The notes beneath the pieces were generated by a model. That model ran no database searches, was not told where the DNA came from, and saw nothing but the letters and a program-made list of their open reading frames with translations. Positions 23,383-53,102 of a stretch of 64,000 nucleotides of DNA are shown piece after piece; position 1 is the first letter of the stretch; every line of letters begins with the position of its first letter. A program made the translations under genes and the position numbers. Origin of the DNA: Amoebidium appalachense (lineage: Eukaryota; Ichthyosporea); assembly GCA_963693365.1 (NCBI GenBank), contig CAVNZM010000012.1, forward strand, positions 5,890,001 through 5,954,000, read 5' to 3'.

Positions 23383-24231
23383 TTGGCAAATTTCCTTGCA
23401 GCAGAAGTTGCCTCCTTTCTATCTAACAACTGTTGTAAACCTGGGCCTGTAACGCTCTCGATATATGGTCTGGTCCCAATAGCTGCTAGAGTATCCTATC
23501 TCGCGCTGAAATTCAATAAGCACATAAGCCGCTTAAAGAAGTATTTGCCCTCCCACCCTCTCTTCTCTATCCGACCTGTCCCCTCCTCACCTCTCCCCTC
23601 TTTCCTCCCCTCTCTCTCCCCTTCTCCCCTGGGCACAAATACAAATAAACCCCGCAATAGTGTGTGTGTGACTTTGGACTGCCACTTACTTATTAAACAT
23701 GTACACAATCACAAGATAATCACGCAATATAACAAATGGAAAAAGATACCACACGACACTAGACCCGATGAAAGCATACACCTTGAAAAACTAAGCCCTA
23801 TGCCTCGTTTTATATATACTGACCGCCTCAACCATATTGCCAAATATGGCACTCGCAAATGTATAACACCTAAATACATATTACCTTCCTGTAGAACTGG
23901 TCTTTCTCTAGCTGATGGTATTATTGATCAATTACCACGCTTTTACTGTACACGTGCTATACAGTGGAGATCTAATAAGTATAAGGTGGCATCATTTGCA
24001 TGCCCAAACAACACACACACACACCAGTTTAACCGGTCATGTATCGCCAAATGTAGTTTGATAGACCACATAATGCCGCAACACACACACGTCACATTCA
24101 CAACAGACACCCAGAAAGATAGCCTACCTGTAAATTACAACATCCTTGATTTTATACTAAACACGCGTAACTACGACCTGTTTATTAGATGTGTTGATTG
24201 GCTTGAGAAACACATCACTACAAAATTATAG
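23383..24231 (+). CDS. Unrecognised 282-residue open frame
   Basis: A long frame not made of simple repeats, starting MANFLAAEVASFLSNN and ending WLEKHITTKL. I recognise no family. Composition is AT-rich, with Asn/Lys/Ile/Tyr and His-rich stretches and several Cys, unlike the GC-rich third positions of neighbouring exons. That suggests a mobile-element remnant, a foreign gene or a different gene class. A pyrimidine-rich Pro/Ser segment at about 23550-23635 may be an unrecognised in-frame intron. A possible acceptor (ttccttgcag) just after the first Met means the real start may lie upstream. No transmembrane segment is obvious. It starts 93 bp after the transposon scar. Confidence 0.4.
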   Translation: MANFLAAEVASFLSNNCCKPGPVTLSIYGLVPIAARVSYLALKFNKHISRLKKYLPSHPLFSIRPVPSSPLPSFLPSLSPSPLGTNTNKPRNSVCVTLDCHLLIKHVHNHKIITQYNKWKKIPHDTRPDESIHLEKLSPMPRFIYTDRLNHIAKYGTRKCITPKYILPSCRTGLSLADGIIDQLPRFYCTRAIQWRSNKYKVASFACPNNTHTHQFNRSCIAKCSLIDHIMPQHTHVTFTTDTQKDSLPVNYNILDFILNTRNYDLFIRCVDWLEKHITTKL

Positions 24232-24265
24232 CGCACGCGCACACACACACACAAACACACACACA

Positions 24266-24328
<63 letters not shown>

Positions 24329-25169
24329 CCAGCTGATACTGAGCGTCCAAAGGGGAGCCCCTTTAAAAAAAAAAAATAAAAAAAAAAAAAAAATAAAAAA
24401 AAACGGGGAACCCCAACTAATTGATTTCTCCTTATAGTCTTTATGGTGTCTCGTAGAGAAAGTAAACCCTGATATATAGTCACCACCCGACATCTATGTA
24501 CGTGATCATGATATACCGCTGAGGGGATATTCCGAGCAAAACCCCCCCCCATACCTGAGACTGGTTCTCTTTGCCTCGAGTAAACAGCGTAAACCCCAAG
24601 CCGCTTTTCGCGCCATTTTCCCTGGGCGGCGGCGGGTCATGATACTGTGAACAACAAAGCGAAAAAAAACAAACCAAAACCGCTTTACACGTATGGGCTT
24701 GCGCTTGTTTCCTTCAGCTACTGCAGCATGTTTTCCTTTTATGTTTTCACAAATTAAACTGCGTCATTTGTTCCATCGTTTATCTGGGCCCTACACCTAG
24801 GCCTAGGGAGCCTGGGGGCTTCCATGACATTGTGTTTCTCTAGACAGCTCGAGGGTAACAATGAAACGGACATGAGGGTGATGGAGAGAACAAGTGAACC
24901 CAGAATAGATAAGGCCTAAAAAGGATGGGTGCGATAAAGGCAGGAGAGAGTTTACACCAAGAATGTAAAGCCTCGGGAATGGGGGAGGCCGGCAAGCCCA
25001 TAGCATCTACGCTGGTGGACTGGGAGGAATCAGGAACAACACAGAGGAATGGGTCGAGAAAAACCTTGAGGATCAGGAAGATGGTGGATAGTTGAGGCAG
25101 GGGGTGCAGGAATGGGAAGCAAGCCTTGGATGAGGCCCGCGGGAGGGGAAGGAGGGGGGGGGAAAGAAG

Positions 25170-25234
<65 letters not shown>

Positions 25235-25413
25235 GGTAAGGGCTGCCTTTGCGAAGGTGTGCTGGCGGGGGGGGCACGATGCAGTGCTGCGACTGTGGTA
25301 GAGTGTCGTTTATTGTGTGCGTCTTATGGTTGCGTGCTCGTTTGCGTGTGCATAAATGGAGTGCCGGCGGACACGGATACAAGTGGGTCCGTACATGTGT
25401 GTGTGTGTGTGTG

Positions 25414-25481
25414 AACTGAACTTAGGTGGGTCAACCCGTCTTGATCAAAGACGAGCAGGGTTGCTTATGCAAGCAAGGTGA
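25414..25481 (+). repeat. R1 repeat, 3' module only
   Basis: Matches the last 65 bp or so of the full R1 copies, including the gtcaacccgtcttgatcaaa hairpin segment. The upstream part is absent and is replaced by a TG tract. Confidence 0.65.
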
Positions 25482-25984
25482 GCAAAACGGTGAAGATGTG
25501 TGTGCAAACTAATGCCGTGCAGCGAAAAACGCGTATGTGCTTACAGATGCACGACACAGAGCAACCATGCCCGGTTGCATGGAAGTAAAGATGTGGGTGT
25601 AAGGGGTCATATGCATGGTGTCTATGTTTTTTGAGAGGTGCCCGGGGAGGGGAGTGGAGCGGGGTTAGGATCTGTTATTACTCTGTAAGAGTACACATCA
25701 TTAGCGGGGTGGGTGGGGGGGGGGGGGGGGGGGGTCAGGGTCTGGACGGTGCACAATCGAGTGCTGTGAGAGCATGAGTATGTGTGCGAGAGTGCATGCC
25801 AAGGCATGCGTCCGCATGTGTAAATCTGGGGGGGAGAAGCAGGGGTGGGGGAAGGGGGGGGGGGGGGGAGGAAGGGGGGAGGAGAAGGGGAAAGGGGGGA
25901 GGTAGAGAGATTGTGGGTGAATGAGCATATGGGTCACGGCGAATGGATTCAATTTGTGTGGTGTGTTTTTTTGTGTCTGTGCTC

Positions 25985-26071
25985 CGTTTTTATTGGCCAC
26001 GGGTTTTTTTTTGTTTTTTTTGTGGGTGTGGGTGTGGGTGTGGGTGTGGGTTGGTGGGTGGGTGGGTGGGT

Positions 26072-26114
<43 letters not shown>

Positions 26115-26147
26115 ATCGAGCTCGGTATCTGATAGGTGACACAGTGA
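25985..26147 (+). repeat. Left arm of an inverted repeat around the SMIM12-like last exon
   Basis: Runs from ttttattggccacgg through T-rich, (TGTGGG)n and G-run sequence to ggtatctgataggtgacac. The same units occur in reverse complement at 26465-26598. The 317-bp loop contains the terminal exon (26325-26369). Confidence 0.75.
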
Positions 26148-26324
26148 GGGAAAAAAAAAAAAAAAAAACTGCTACGTTGCAGATTGTATATCCAAACCAA
26201 TCCTTGTGTACAGTTAACCTTCACAGACCTTATTATATGCACCACTGTGCATGCATGCGTGTTCATTCGCATGAATTCAGCTAAGTCTTCCACCGCCATC
26301 CACGGGGCACGGTGCCACACACCC

Positions 26325-28448
<2,124 letters not shown>

Positions 28449-29289
28449 GGTGGCTTTTAGAAGTTCAAAAAGGAGAGAAGGGGGTGGAAAAAAAGGCAGG
28501 GATTGGTAAAGTGAGCGGTGTGTTTTCCCACAACCAGTGGTTCTATATGCGAGGTAAATGTTTTTTGTGGCCTTTGTTAGTTATCTGTTAGTCGGCGGCA
28601 GGGTCAGGTCAGGTGAACCTTCAAAGAGTGGTACACAGCTGTCTGTACCTGCAGGCCTAACTCAAAAAAAAAAACACCTAGCTGCTTCACCGTGCTCTTC
28701 GATGTTTTTGGCTGCCGTTTCAGTTGACTCCGACAATATTCGTATACTGATAGCTCAATTACAACCACCCCGACATTCATATGTACCTAGCTGCAAACTT
28801 TTTGTGAGGCAATTCTCCGTGTGTCTCTGTCGTTTGTTTGGCCAGAGTGACCTTGAAGCTTTGGCCATGATTCATTATGACGTCATCAAGCTATCCATTG
28901 GGTACAGATAAGCAAATAGCCATATTAGGCTATAGATTAGTCCTTGCCGATTCGCGAACTTTTGACTGCTTCCCTTTTTCTTGGACAAAGCCTTGGACTG
29001 GGTCTCAGTTTCACCAAGCTTTCACGAACACTTACAATAGAATACGTACGCTTTGAAACTACTTACCGTTTCAGGTTATTGAAGCCGTCTAATTACGAGA
29101 GATGTGGCTTCGATTCTGCTAGGGCTGCACTGTATACCTGCGAGCTAAGAGCACAACTAACCTCCTTTTGTCTGTTGTACATACGCTAAACATCTAAACC
29201 CGCGCTTTTACGTGGCCTAGTGGCACTTGAGCTTTTCGCTTTCTTCAGCTCTAGTCCTCCCTTTTCACTACAGCTCTTTCATTTCAAGT
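28449..29289. promoter_or_regulatory. Bidirectional promoter region, SMIM12-like / HAX1-like
   Basis: 841 bp between divergent start codons, free of the homopolymer runs that fill other spacers. It contains a perfect cAMP-response-element palindrome TGACGTCA at 28878-28885. A frame at 28558-28911 crosses it but has no protein-like features and is not annotated. A possible acceptor (ctttcttcag) near 29247 may mark a 5' UTR intron of the HAX1-like gene. Confidence 0.5.
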
Positions 29290-30307
29290 ATGGCCTGGTT
29301 TCCAGGTTCAGGGCAAGGGAATGGCGGTTTTGGCCATGGGGCACCCTTTGGCGGCCTTTTTGACCGCTTGCTGAACGACTTCTTTGCTGATGGGTTCCGT
29401 GAGTTTGAAGAGATGCAGAGAAGGATGGAGCAGGAAATTAGATCCCTGCAGGGGGGTTTTGAGGAGATGCAGACCCAGCCACCAGCAGAGGTGAGGGGGT
29501 TGGTGTGTATACCTGTGGGTGGGTGGGTGGTGGTTTTGTATGTGTGTTTTTGTTTTTTGGGTGTGTTTTTTTGAGGGGAAGGCAGAAGGGAGGGAAGGGG
29601 GGGGGAGGGGGAGGGGCTCATGGGTGGGGGCCATGGGAGATCTCGAGTTGGTGGTCGATACTGAGGGCGTGGGTGAAAGGAAAGGGGAGTGGAAGATGAA
29701 CAGGTTTGGTTGCTGGGTTGCTTGTATGTACCAAGTATGTATGTGTGCGTGTGTGCGTACGTGTGTGTGTGTGTGTGAGTTCGCACGCCCGCGCATATGG
29801 GCCTGTGCGTGGCGTGCTTTCTTGTGTGTGGCCTTGCAGCATGCGCATGCTTTTTCCCATTTTGTGCACGCCAACATCCTGCATACCTTCATATGCTACT
29901 TATATGATGGAAGTTTTTTACAATCAGCGCCATAACTCTTTCGTTGGTATTCCTTTCGCGCCAGACTTTACCTACCATCTGTGACAAGTGTTGCTGCAGG
30001 GCCAGCAGTCATTACGTAAGCGCATGTTGGTGGGCCCAGGAGAAGGCCTACCCCATGGACCGACAGGGCAGACGCCTAGACAGCAGCTGCTGACGGACGA
30101 CAACACACTGACCATGGACAACAGCACACACGCATACTATGACAGCCCACAGGAGGAAGAAAAAAAGAACACGGAGGCTCCAAAGAATGGATGGTATGTG
30201 CTGTAATACCTCTTGTTTCGTTGTTTCCTTCTTCCTTTTCCTTCCCTTTTTTCTGTTTGTGTTTATTGTTTGTTGGTTAAAAAAAAAAAGGGGGGGGGGG
30301 GGGGGGG

Positions 30308-30344
<37 letters not shown>

Positions 30345-30380
30345 CAAGAGAGGTCGATGGGTTTTTTTTGTTGTCGTTAT

Positions 30381-30424
<44 letters not shown>

Positions 30425-30615
30425 GGGGGGGGGGGGCAAGGGCAGAAAAGTAGCACTTGAGTTAATGTGACATGTGTTTTCCTGGAATTTTTTTTTGATC
30501 CCTAGATTTTTAGTTTTTCATTTATTGTTTTTCTTTCTTTCTTTTTTCTTTCGTTCTTTTTTTTTTCTTTCGTTCTTTCTTTTCTTTTCTTTTCTTTTTT
30601 TTTTCTTTTCTTTTT

Positions 30616-30677
<62 letters not shown>

Positions 30678-32269
30678 CTGGTGGGTGTTCGAGTCGTTTT
30701 ATGTGTAAGTTCTACTTTCCAACACATTCTACCCCCCTCCCCCCACCATGCAGGCTGACTCTCTGGTCCAACATCGATATGGACGAAGATAGACCCAGTC
30801 AGTGGGACATGCAACAGCCACCACCACCACAACAACAACAACAACCCACCGTGCAATCTTTTTCTTCTTCTTCCTCCACGTTTTCGAGCGGGGGTAACGG
30901 CACGTTTGAGAGCAAACGAACGGTGAGTGATGCCCAGGGAAACGTGGAGATTACGGTGACCAAACGGACAGGTAGGTGGGTTGTGGTGGGTTAAAGAAAA
31001 TGATAAGAATGATGTGTGCTGGTATGTTGGGGATCGAAGGTGTGATGGTTTTGGTGGTATTAGCTGTTCTGTATGCGACTTGGGCAATTTTTTTTTTTTT
31101 GGAGGGGGGGGGGGGGGAGGGGGCGGCGGGGGGGGGGGGGGGGGGGGGGGGGGAGATGTTAGGTATGTAGTTGGCCTGCGCAGATCGTTGGGGGTGGTGT
31201 GGGTGTACTGTTGTAGGCAGTTTATGAAGGTTCGGAGGAGGCACATGTGTTTTTGTTGAAGGAAGGGGGAGGAGGATGGAGAGAAGGCAAAGGGGGGGGG
31301 GGGGGGGGGGGGGAGAGTTAAAGATAATGTGTGTGTGTGTGTGTTTTTGTGTGTGTGTATGTGTGCGTGTGTTGGGGGGAGAGGGGGGAGGGGGGAAGAC
31401 AGGCAGGCTAAATATAGATAATTGTTAACTGTGTGTGTGTGAGAGAGAGAGACAGAGATAAGGAAGGGAGATAGGGATTGTTACTGTCAGTACTTCCTAA
31501 CCGTATGTGTGTGGCAGGCAACCAGGAGACCACCGTGGTGACCAAACGGAGGGCAGACGGCACAGAGGAGAGGACAGAGCGCATGGTCGATTTGAGCACA
31601 GGCCAGATGGTGGTACCTGGTAAGGGCCAATCAATTCCAAGACATGGGCTGCTTACGGGAGGTAGGTAGGGGGATTGGGATATAGACGTGGAATGGGTTT
31701 TTACGGGCAGGTGGAATTCGCTTACACATTTATGTATGACGTGTTGTGGGCATGTGAGATTTATTCACACATTCGTGTAATATGAAATTGCGGGTATGTA
31801 GATAGCATTGCACATTATAGTAAGGTGTATGGGCGTGCTTGTAAGATGCACGGGAATGCCGAATGGATTACACTGCATTTTACCGGGGACATACGAATAA
31901 GTTTGCGTGTCATGATACATGCACTACATTTTACACAAATACCCCCCCCCCCCCCCCCCCCCCCCATCCCCTTACAACCACTCACACACGAAGAGGACAT
32001 GTCGAGGGATGCGCGGCATGGAAAGGGCCGGGGGGGGGGGGGGGGGGAGGAGAGAGGGGGGGGGGGGGGGAGAGCAGTAGACAAACGGAAACGATTGTGA
32101 TTACGGACAGAGCTGAGAGTGCAAACTTACTACAAGGTTAATGTCGAAAAGTGAAAGCAGAAACATAAGGCCAGCATGCATGGGTCTAACTTTTATATGT
32201 GCAGGTCCAATTGATGGGGCCCAGGGGAACAGCGGGTGGTTGGCGTGGCTGTGGGGCCGTGGACGGTGA
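29290..32269 (+). CDS. HAX1-like protein, five exons
   Basis: Exons 29290-29490, 30000-30193, 30754-30971, 31518-31619, 32205-32269; 780 nt, 259 residues, phases consistent. It starts MAWFPGSGQGNGGFGHG; an in-frame Met at 29227 is an alternative. Features: Gly/Phe-rich N-terminus with GGLFDRLLNDFF and an acidic/Gln helix to residue 67; an LRKRML element in exon 2; a Gln/Pro/Ser-rich linker in exon 3; then paired motifs VTKRT and VVTKRRADGTEERTERMVD, and a hydrophobic end GWLAWLWGRGR. Animal HAX1 has the same ending logic (VTKITKPDGIVEERR..., then a Leu/Trp/Arg tail) at 279 residues. HAX1 is a mitochondrial and ER-associated anti-apoptotic factor that works with the CLPB disaggregase in animals; whether that role holds here is inference. 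Exon 3 codes PPPPQQQQQP. Confidence 0.72.
30626..30677 (+). repeat. T-rich to G52 junction in HAX1-like intron 2
   Basis: A T-rich tract (30486-30625) runs directly into a 52-nt G run. Another T-to-G junction is at 30383-30420. The following exon begins at 30754. Confidence 0.9.
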
Positions 32270-32881
32270 TTGGACAATGTGAGGAGATAAGAGGTGTGGG
32301 TTGGGTACTGTAGGCATGTATGGTGGGTTGTGCTGGCTTATATGAATATAGATGTTGTGGGAAATGTGTGGCTGCACACACACACACACACACGCATGCA
32401 CGGGCGCAAAGAAGTGTCTGTGTAGTACATACATCCACGTGTAGCACATACATCCACTTGAACACGGACATGCATGCGCCTACGCGTACACGCACAGACA
32501 CACGCACGCACACACACACACATTTTTAATTCCAGTGGGTGCCTTTCGTATTCTTCTGAGTGTTCAGTTTGCCTGCTTGTGCCTCGTGCCTTTTTGGTTA
32601 CACCTTGGATTTGTATTATAGCACACGTAGTTTTAGTTTGCTTTATATCATGATATTAATGACGAAGCAACCCACTTTTCCCATCATGTGGCATATTGCG
32701 ACATATTATTGTGTTTGGTTGACTATGTGCATGGTGTGTGTACATGTACTGGTTAGTGGCTGTGGTGTCGCCTTAAGGATGCAAAGTAAACATATGTATG
32801 GACACTGGTGTCATTGTCAAGTGCAGCTACAACTCCGGTTTGTAGAGGCTGTATACGTTGCAAAAGACCTGAGACCCCCCC

Positions 32882-32912
<31 letters not shown>

Positions 32913-33032
32913 AAAAAAACACCACCACCACCACCACACCCCCAAAGGCCTCCTCTCTTCTTCCTTCTCCCCATTTCAAGTTGTTGCAGATTGTGTACGT
33001 CTAATCTGCATACCTTGATCAAACGGCATTCC

Positions 33033-33185
33033 GTTGTTCATTTTGATTCAAATGTTTGTTCATTTTGATTCAAATAGTTGTTCATTTTGATTCAAATGGT
33101 TGTTCATTTTGATTCAAATGGTTGTTCATTTTGATTCAAATGGTTGTTCATTTTGTTCAAATGGTTGTTCATTTTGATTCAAATG
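33033..33185 (+). repeat. 22-bp minisatellite, seven copies
   Basis: Unit core gttgttcattttgattcaaa. Seven nearly identical units; the sixth lacks one base. It lies in the convergent intergenic spacer. Confidence 0.95.
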
Positions 33186-34041
33186 CCGTGTATAGTGTTA
33201 CATCCCCCCCCCCCCCCCCCCCCCCCCCCCCCGTCCCCTCCCTTGCCCTCCTCCTCCCCCTCGCCCACTGGAATTGTGTTACACATTCGTTAATCACACG
33301 TTAGATAATCTACTACATTATGTGCCAGTTTATTTTCTGGGGTGCCACATATATGCACACTGCCAATACATCGAGTCACCTTATAAGATCAAAAGATCAC
33401 GTCACATAATTTGCCGTATCGATCTCAGCCTTTGTCGGGCTCGCGCGATAAATATGCATTCACATGGATGAACATCTTGTTCAGCTTGTATTCCAGCATT
33501 ATCCCCCCCCCCCCCCCCCTCCCCACCCGCCCTACACACACATACACACACACCTACCCACCCATCCCAAGGCCAGGCACTACCTATAGTGGTCCAGTCA
33601 TTCAATTGAAACATGTCCGTGCAAATTATTAATTGAATTTATGAATCGAAGTTCTGACCCCATTTGGTACAACACGGATCATGAGGTTACAGCTACAAGA
33701 GCACCTTAAGTGCTCTAAATACTATGCTGCTGGTTTTCGTGCACAGCCAAATTTTTAAATTCAAATATCACGGGGTGGTGGTGCCCTCCGCCCTCCCACA
33801 ATACCCCCACACCCGTGTGCCTGTTTAACCACACGCACACGCACAAACACAAGCACCTTCCTTCAGTGTGTGATACCAGTAACATACATACATACCTAGG
33901 CCTACACACTTGTCCATTCCCAAGTATAAATCTACACACGAACATGTGCAATTAGTCTCCAAATACACGGACCTACTCATGCACGTCAACACATGTCATG
34001 CATATGGCTCCACTAATGTACGTCCACGTACGTATGGCTTC

Positions 34042-34163
34042 ACACATGCACACGACACATGCGCACGTGAAACATAAACACATGCACACGACACATGCAC
34101 AAATGCACGTGAAACATAAACACATGCACACGACACATGCACAAATGCACGTGAAACATAAAC
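34042..34163 (+). repeat. 42-bp tandem repeat, about three copies
   Basis: Units contain acatgcacacgacacatgca and cacgtgaaacataaac; the first copy is shorter. It adjoins the MFSD11-like stop codon. Confidence 0.85.
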
Positions 34164-34181
34164 ACGTGTGTGCACGCGCAC

Positions 34182-50559
<16,378 letters not shown>

Positions 50560-50650
50560 CAGGGTTCGAAGTAACGGAAAAAATCGGATTTTCCGATATT
50601 TGAAAACACAGTTCCGAAAATCGTCCCGGCCGAATCGGAACGCCCAAGAG

Positions 50651-50699
<49 letters not shown>

Positions 50700-50888
50700 C
50701 CCCCGGGGGGGGGGGAAGCTTCTCATGACTTCGCAGGTCTCATCATACACGGGGCAAACACCACCCACACAAGCTGCACACGTACGTACGTGTCCCCCTG
50801 TCCCTGTAGAATGTTCAATGGCAGACCCTGACTACAGCGCCAGCCTAGCACATGTACATGTTGTCACACCAAACACATTTAACACCCA

Positions 50889-50933
<45 letters not shown>

Positions 50934-52095
50934 TCACATACACACAGCCGTGACAGCACATATTCATCATAGCCATGCATGGCCACATGAACATACAATG
51001 CATATGCCTGCGCATGTATATATATATATAGGCCGGCCTCCACTTCAAAACTTTCCCCCCCCCCTAGAAATCGAACCCCATTCCCCCCTCCTCCGCTGCC
51101 CACCGTTCCCTCCACCAGTGCTGCCCCTCCTTCTCCCCCACCGCCGCTCCGGCCTCACCCCCCCCCCCCCCTCAATGGCAGGCGGATCCCCCCCCCCCCC
51201 CCCCCCCCCCCCCCACTAGTGAGCTCCCCCCGGCCCCGGGCCCCCCCCCCTTCCCCCCAGGAAGGCCTAAATATGGAATGGATCTAGATGCTCAGAGTCG
51301 ACGGCCACCAGGTGCAGGTGCCACGTGTATCACGATCAGTGGCACGCGTCTTAAATGGCAGGCAATACACACACTGTGCAGCTCAACAAAATAGAAGCCA
51401 TCGAGATATCACCGATATCTCGGAGAAGAAAATGCAAAAGCCCTCACTCTCGGATACGGAGGAGATAACGATCTAAATAATCATACACCCTAGAAAGCTC
51501 GTTAAACATACCGTGGTTCAACAGCGGCTTGTGTTCCGTTCAAAGACACACATGCACATACATACACAGCCGTGACACCACACATGTGACCTAGTAGGCT
51601 AGCACACGTGCACGTGCACAGGCACATACTATCTCAGATCATGATAACTGTATTACAAACGTGCACATGCATCCATCATGTACAATCACATGCTATGCAC
51701 CCACACAGGAACTAGATACATATGCACACATAGTATATATCCTCATATACACTGGCACTGCCGCACATATGTGTAAGAGGACGTGACCGTACGTATATAC
51801 GTAGACAAAATTATATATATTGTGCATTAATGCACTTCATATTTCCCTTCTATTCTTTCAAAACTTCAACTGCCAACACCAGGAAGGCCTCTAATAACCA
51901 CAGGGGTTTTTGAGTATGCATTATAATTACATTTTGATGCAATATGGGCACAAATAAGCATGCCCTAGTTTACTGATGCGCGACGATTACGATTTTTGGT
52001 GGGCCTGCTCCGACGGAGCATTCCGATTTTCGAAGAGGTTTTCCGAAGCGGGATTTCGACTTCCGTTAATTGGCTCCACCGTCCTTCGAACCCTG
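50560..52095. mobile_element. Non-autonomous hAT-like element, 1,536 bp
   Basis: 12-bp terminal inverted repeats CAGGGTTCGAAG (50560-50571) and its complement (52084-52095), flanked by a perfect 8-bp duplication CACTTTCC at 50552-50559 and 52096-52103. CAGGGTTC-type ends and 8-bp duplications are typical of hAT elements. Sub-terminal regions on both sides are rich in short TTCCGA/TCGGAA motifs, as expected for transposase-binding sites. The interior holds a C run (50652-50697), (CA)n, other repeats and no transposase, so it depends on a hAT transposase elsewhere or is extinct. Confidence 0.85.
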
Positions 52096-52103
52096 CACTT
52101 TCC

Positions 52104-52556
52104 ATTAAATTTATTGCTCTGGAATGCATACTCTAGGAGGGGTAAATTTTCCTGTGTCAAAACATCGACTCTCCAGAGTCTCAGTAAAGGCTTCTAAATG
52201 ACTACTCTCAGGCTATTTTTTTTATTTTGTACGTTTGCCATTATTATTTTCCAATATCAAACCATAAGCTCAAGGAATAAGATTAAACAGGATTTAAACC
52301 ATCCAAAAAATATATCAATTTTATTTTTGCAGGCTTGCCAGGCAAGCTTGCCCCGTTTCCCTTGGCGAACCTTCCGTCCGGCGCAAAAACCGCATTTTAC
52401 ATCGCTCCACTGCACGTCGTTGCGGAAAACACAAAAAGGAGCAGCACTCAGCAGCACTCACGCCCAGACTCACCCAGACACGAATCAGTCCGCGCAGCCT
52501 TTTGACGTGTTGTTAGTCTCCTCACGTGTTATAGACAACGCAAATTTAACATAACC
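52104..52556. promoter_or_regulatory. 5' region of the tryptophan-rich secreted protein gene
   Basis: About 450 bp between the hAT-like element and the start codon, with no homopolymer runs. No defined core promoter motif is recognised. Confidence 0.35.
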
Positions 52557-53102
52557 ATGCGTCCCGTCTACATCGTCTCACTCGGCCTTTTGGCCGTGGC
52601 GGCTCCCTCCCTTGCGCAAGACTTCGAAGAAGTACCCTTGGAGGAGGGGCTTGACGTTGCCGCAGCTCCACCCCGGGTTGTGAGTGCGCCCGTAGCAGCC
52701 CAAGTTGCGCCTGTAGTTGTAGCGCCCGCCCCCGTTGTTGACGCGCCTGTGGTCGATTCTGGAAGCGATGTCCCTGTTGATGATGATTTCGTGGACATTG
52801 TGGCCCCTCCCCCCCCCCTCCCCCCTCCCCCTCCCCCACGCAAAGTTGCACCCGCACGGAAGCCTGCGGTTATTCCTGGGCGCAAACCCGTAGGAACTGT
52901 TGTAGGGGTCAAGACGCATGATAGCAATGAGAAGCCCCCTGCGGACACGAAGCTATGGAAGGATACCAATGACGGACACTGGCGCACATGGGGATGGAAC
53001 GCGGAGAAGGTGCAGGCCGGCAAGGACTGGTGGAAGAGCTGGTGGGACAACGCGTCAAACAACTGGTGGCAGCGCTGGGGCTACACCAAGAAGGGTTGGT
53101 GA
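52557..53102 (+). CDS. Secreted protein with Val/Pro/Ala middle and Trp-rich C-terminus
   Basis: Single exon, 181 residues. Residues 1-20 form a clear signal peptide (MRPVYIVSLGLLAVAAPSLA, cleavage before QDFEEV). Next come an acidic stretch, an Ala/Pro/Val-rich region with VVDAPVVDSGSDVPVDDDF, a polyproline block ([11 protein letters not shown]) and a basic segment RKVAPARKPAVIPGRKP. The last 50 or so residues contain 12 tryptophans, several as WW pairs (DWWKSWWDNASNNWWQRW), and the protein ends KKGW. No known domain is recognised. The frame survives through the C-rich proline tract and has strong GC third-position bias, which supports a real gene. It may be a cell-surface or matrix protein, but function is unknown. 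The start is the only Met before the signal peptide. Confidence 0.75.
   Translation: MRPVYIVSLGLLAVAAPSLAQDFEEVPLEEGLDVAAAPPRVVSAPVAAQVAPVVVAPAPVVDAPVVDSGSDVPVDDDFVDIVAPPPPLPPPPPPRKVAPARKPAVIPGRKPVGTVVGVKTHDSNEKPPADTKLWKDTNDGHWRTWGWNAEKVQAGKDWWKSWWDNASNNWWQRWGYTKKGW

Larger units (their letters stand above)
24232..26324. other. Repeat-rich spacer downstream of the SMIM12-like gene
   Basis: No supportable gene. It contains (CA)n at 24236-24327, an A-rich stretch at 24366-24402, a G run at 25184-25233, the R1 3' module at 25414-25481, G runs at 25718-25734 and 26072-26113, and the left arm of an inverted repeat (25985-26147). Confidence 0.6.
32270..34181. other. Spacer between convergent HAX1-like and MFSD11-like genes
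   Basis: No gene supported. It contains CA/TG sequence at 32375-32520, a C-to-A homopolymer junction at 32877-32919, a 22-bp minisatellite at 33033-33185, C runs at 33204-33232 and 33503-33518, and a 42-bp tandem repeat at about 34042-34163 next to the MFSD11-like stop codon. Confidence 0.6.

Noticed and set aside
28558-28911. 117-residue frame between SMIM12-like and HAX1-like genes
   Set aside because: Crosses the divergent promoter region, no recognisable domain, ordinary AT-type composition; likely chance.
51976-52197. 73-residue frame at the right end of the hAT-like element
   Set aside because: Made of sub-terminal TTCCGA-type motifs and crosses the element boundary.
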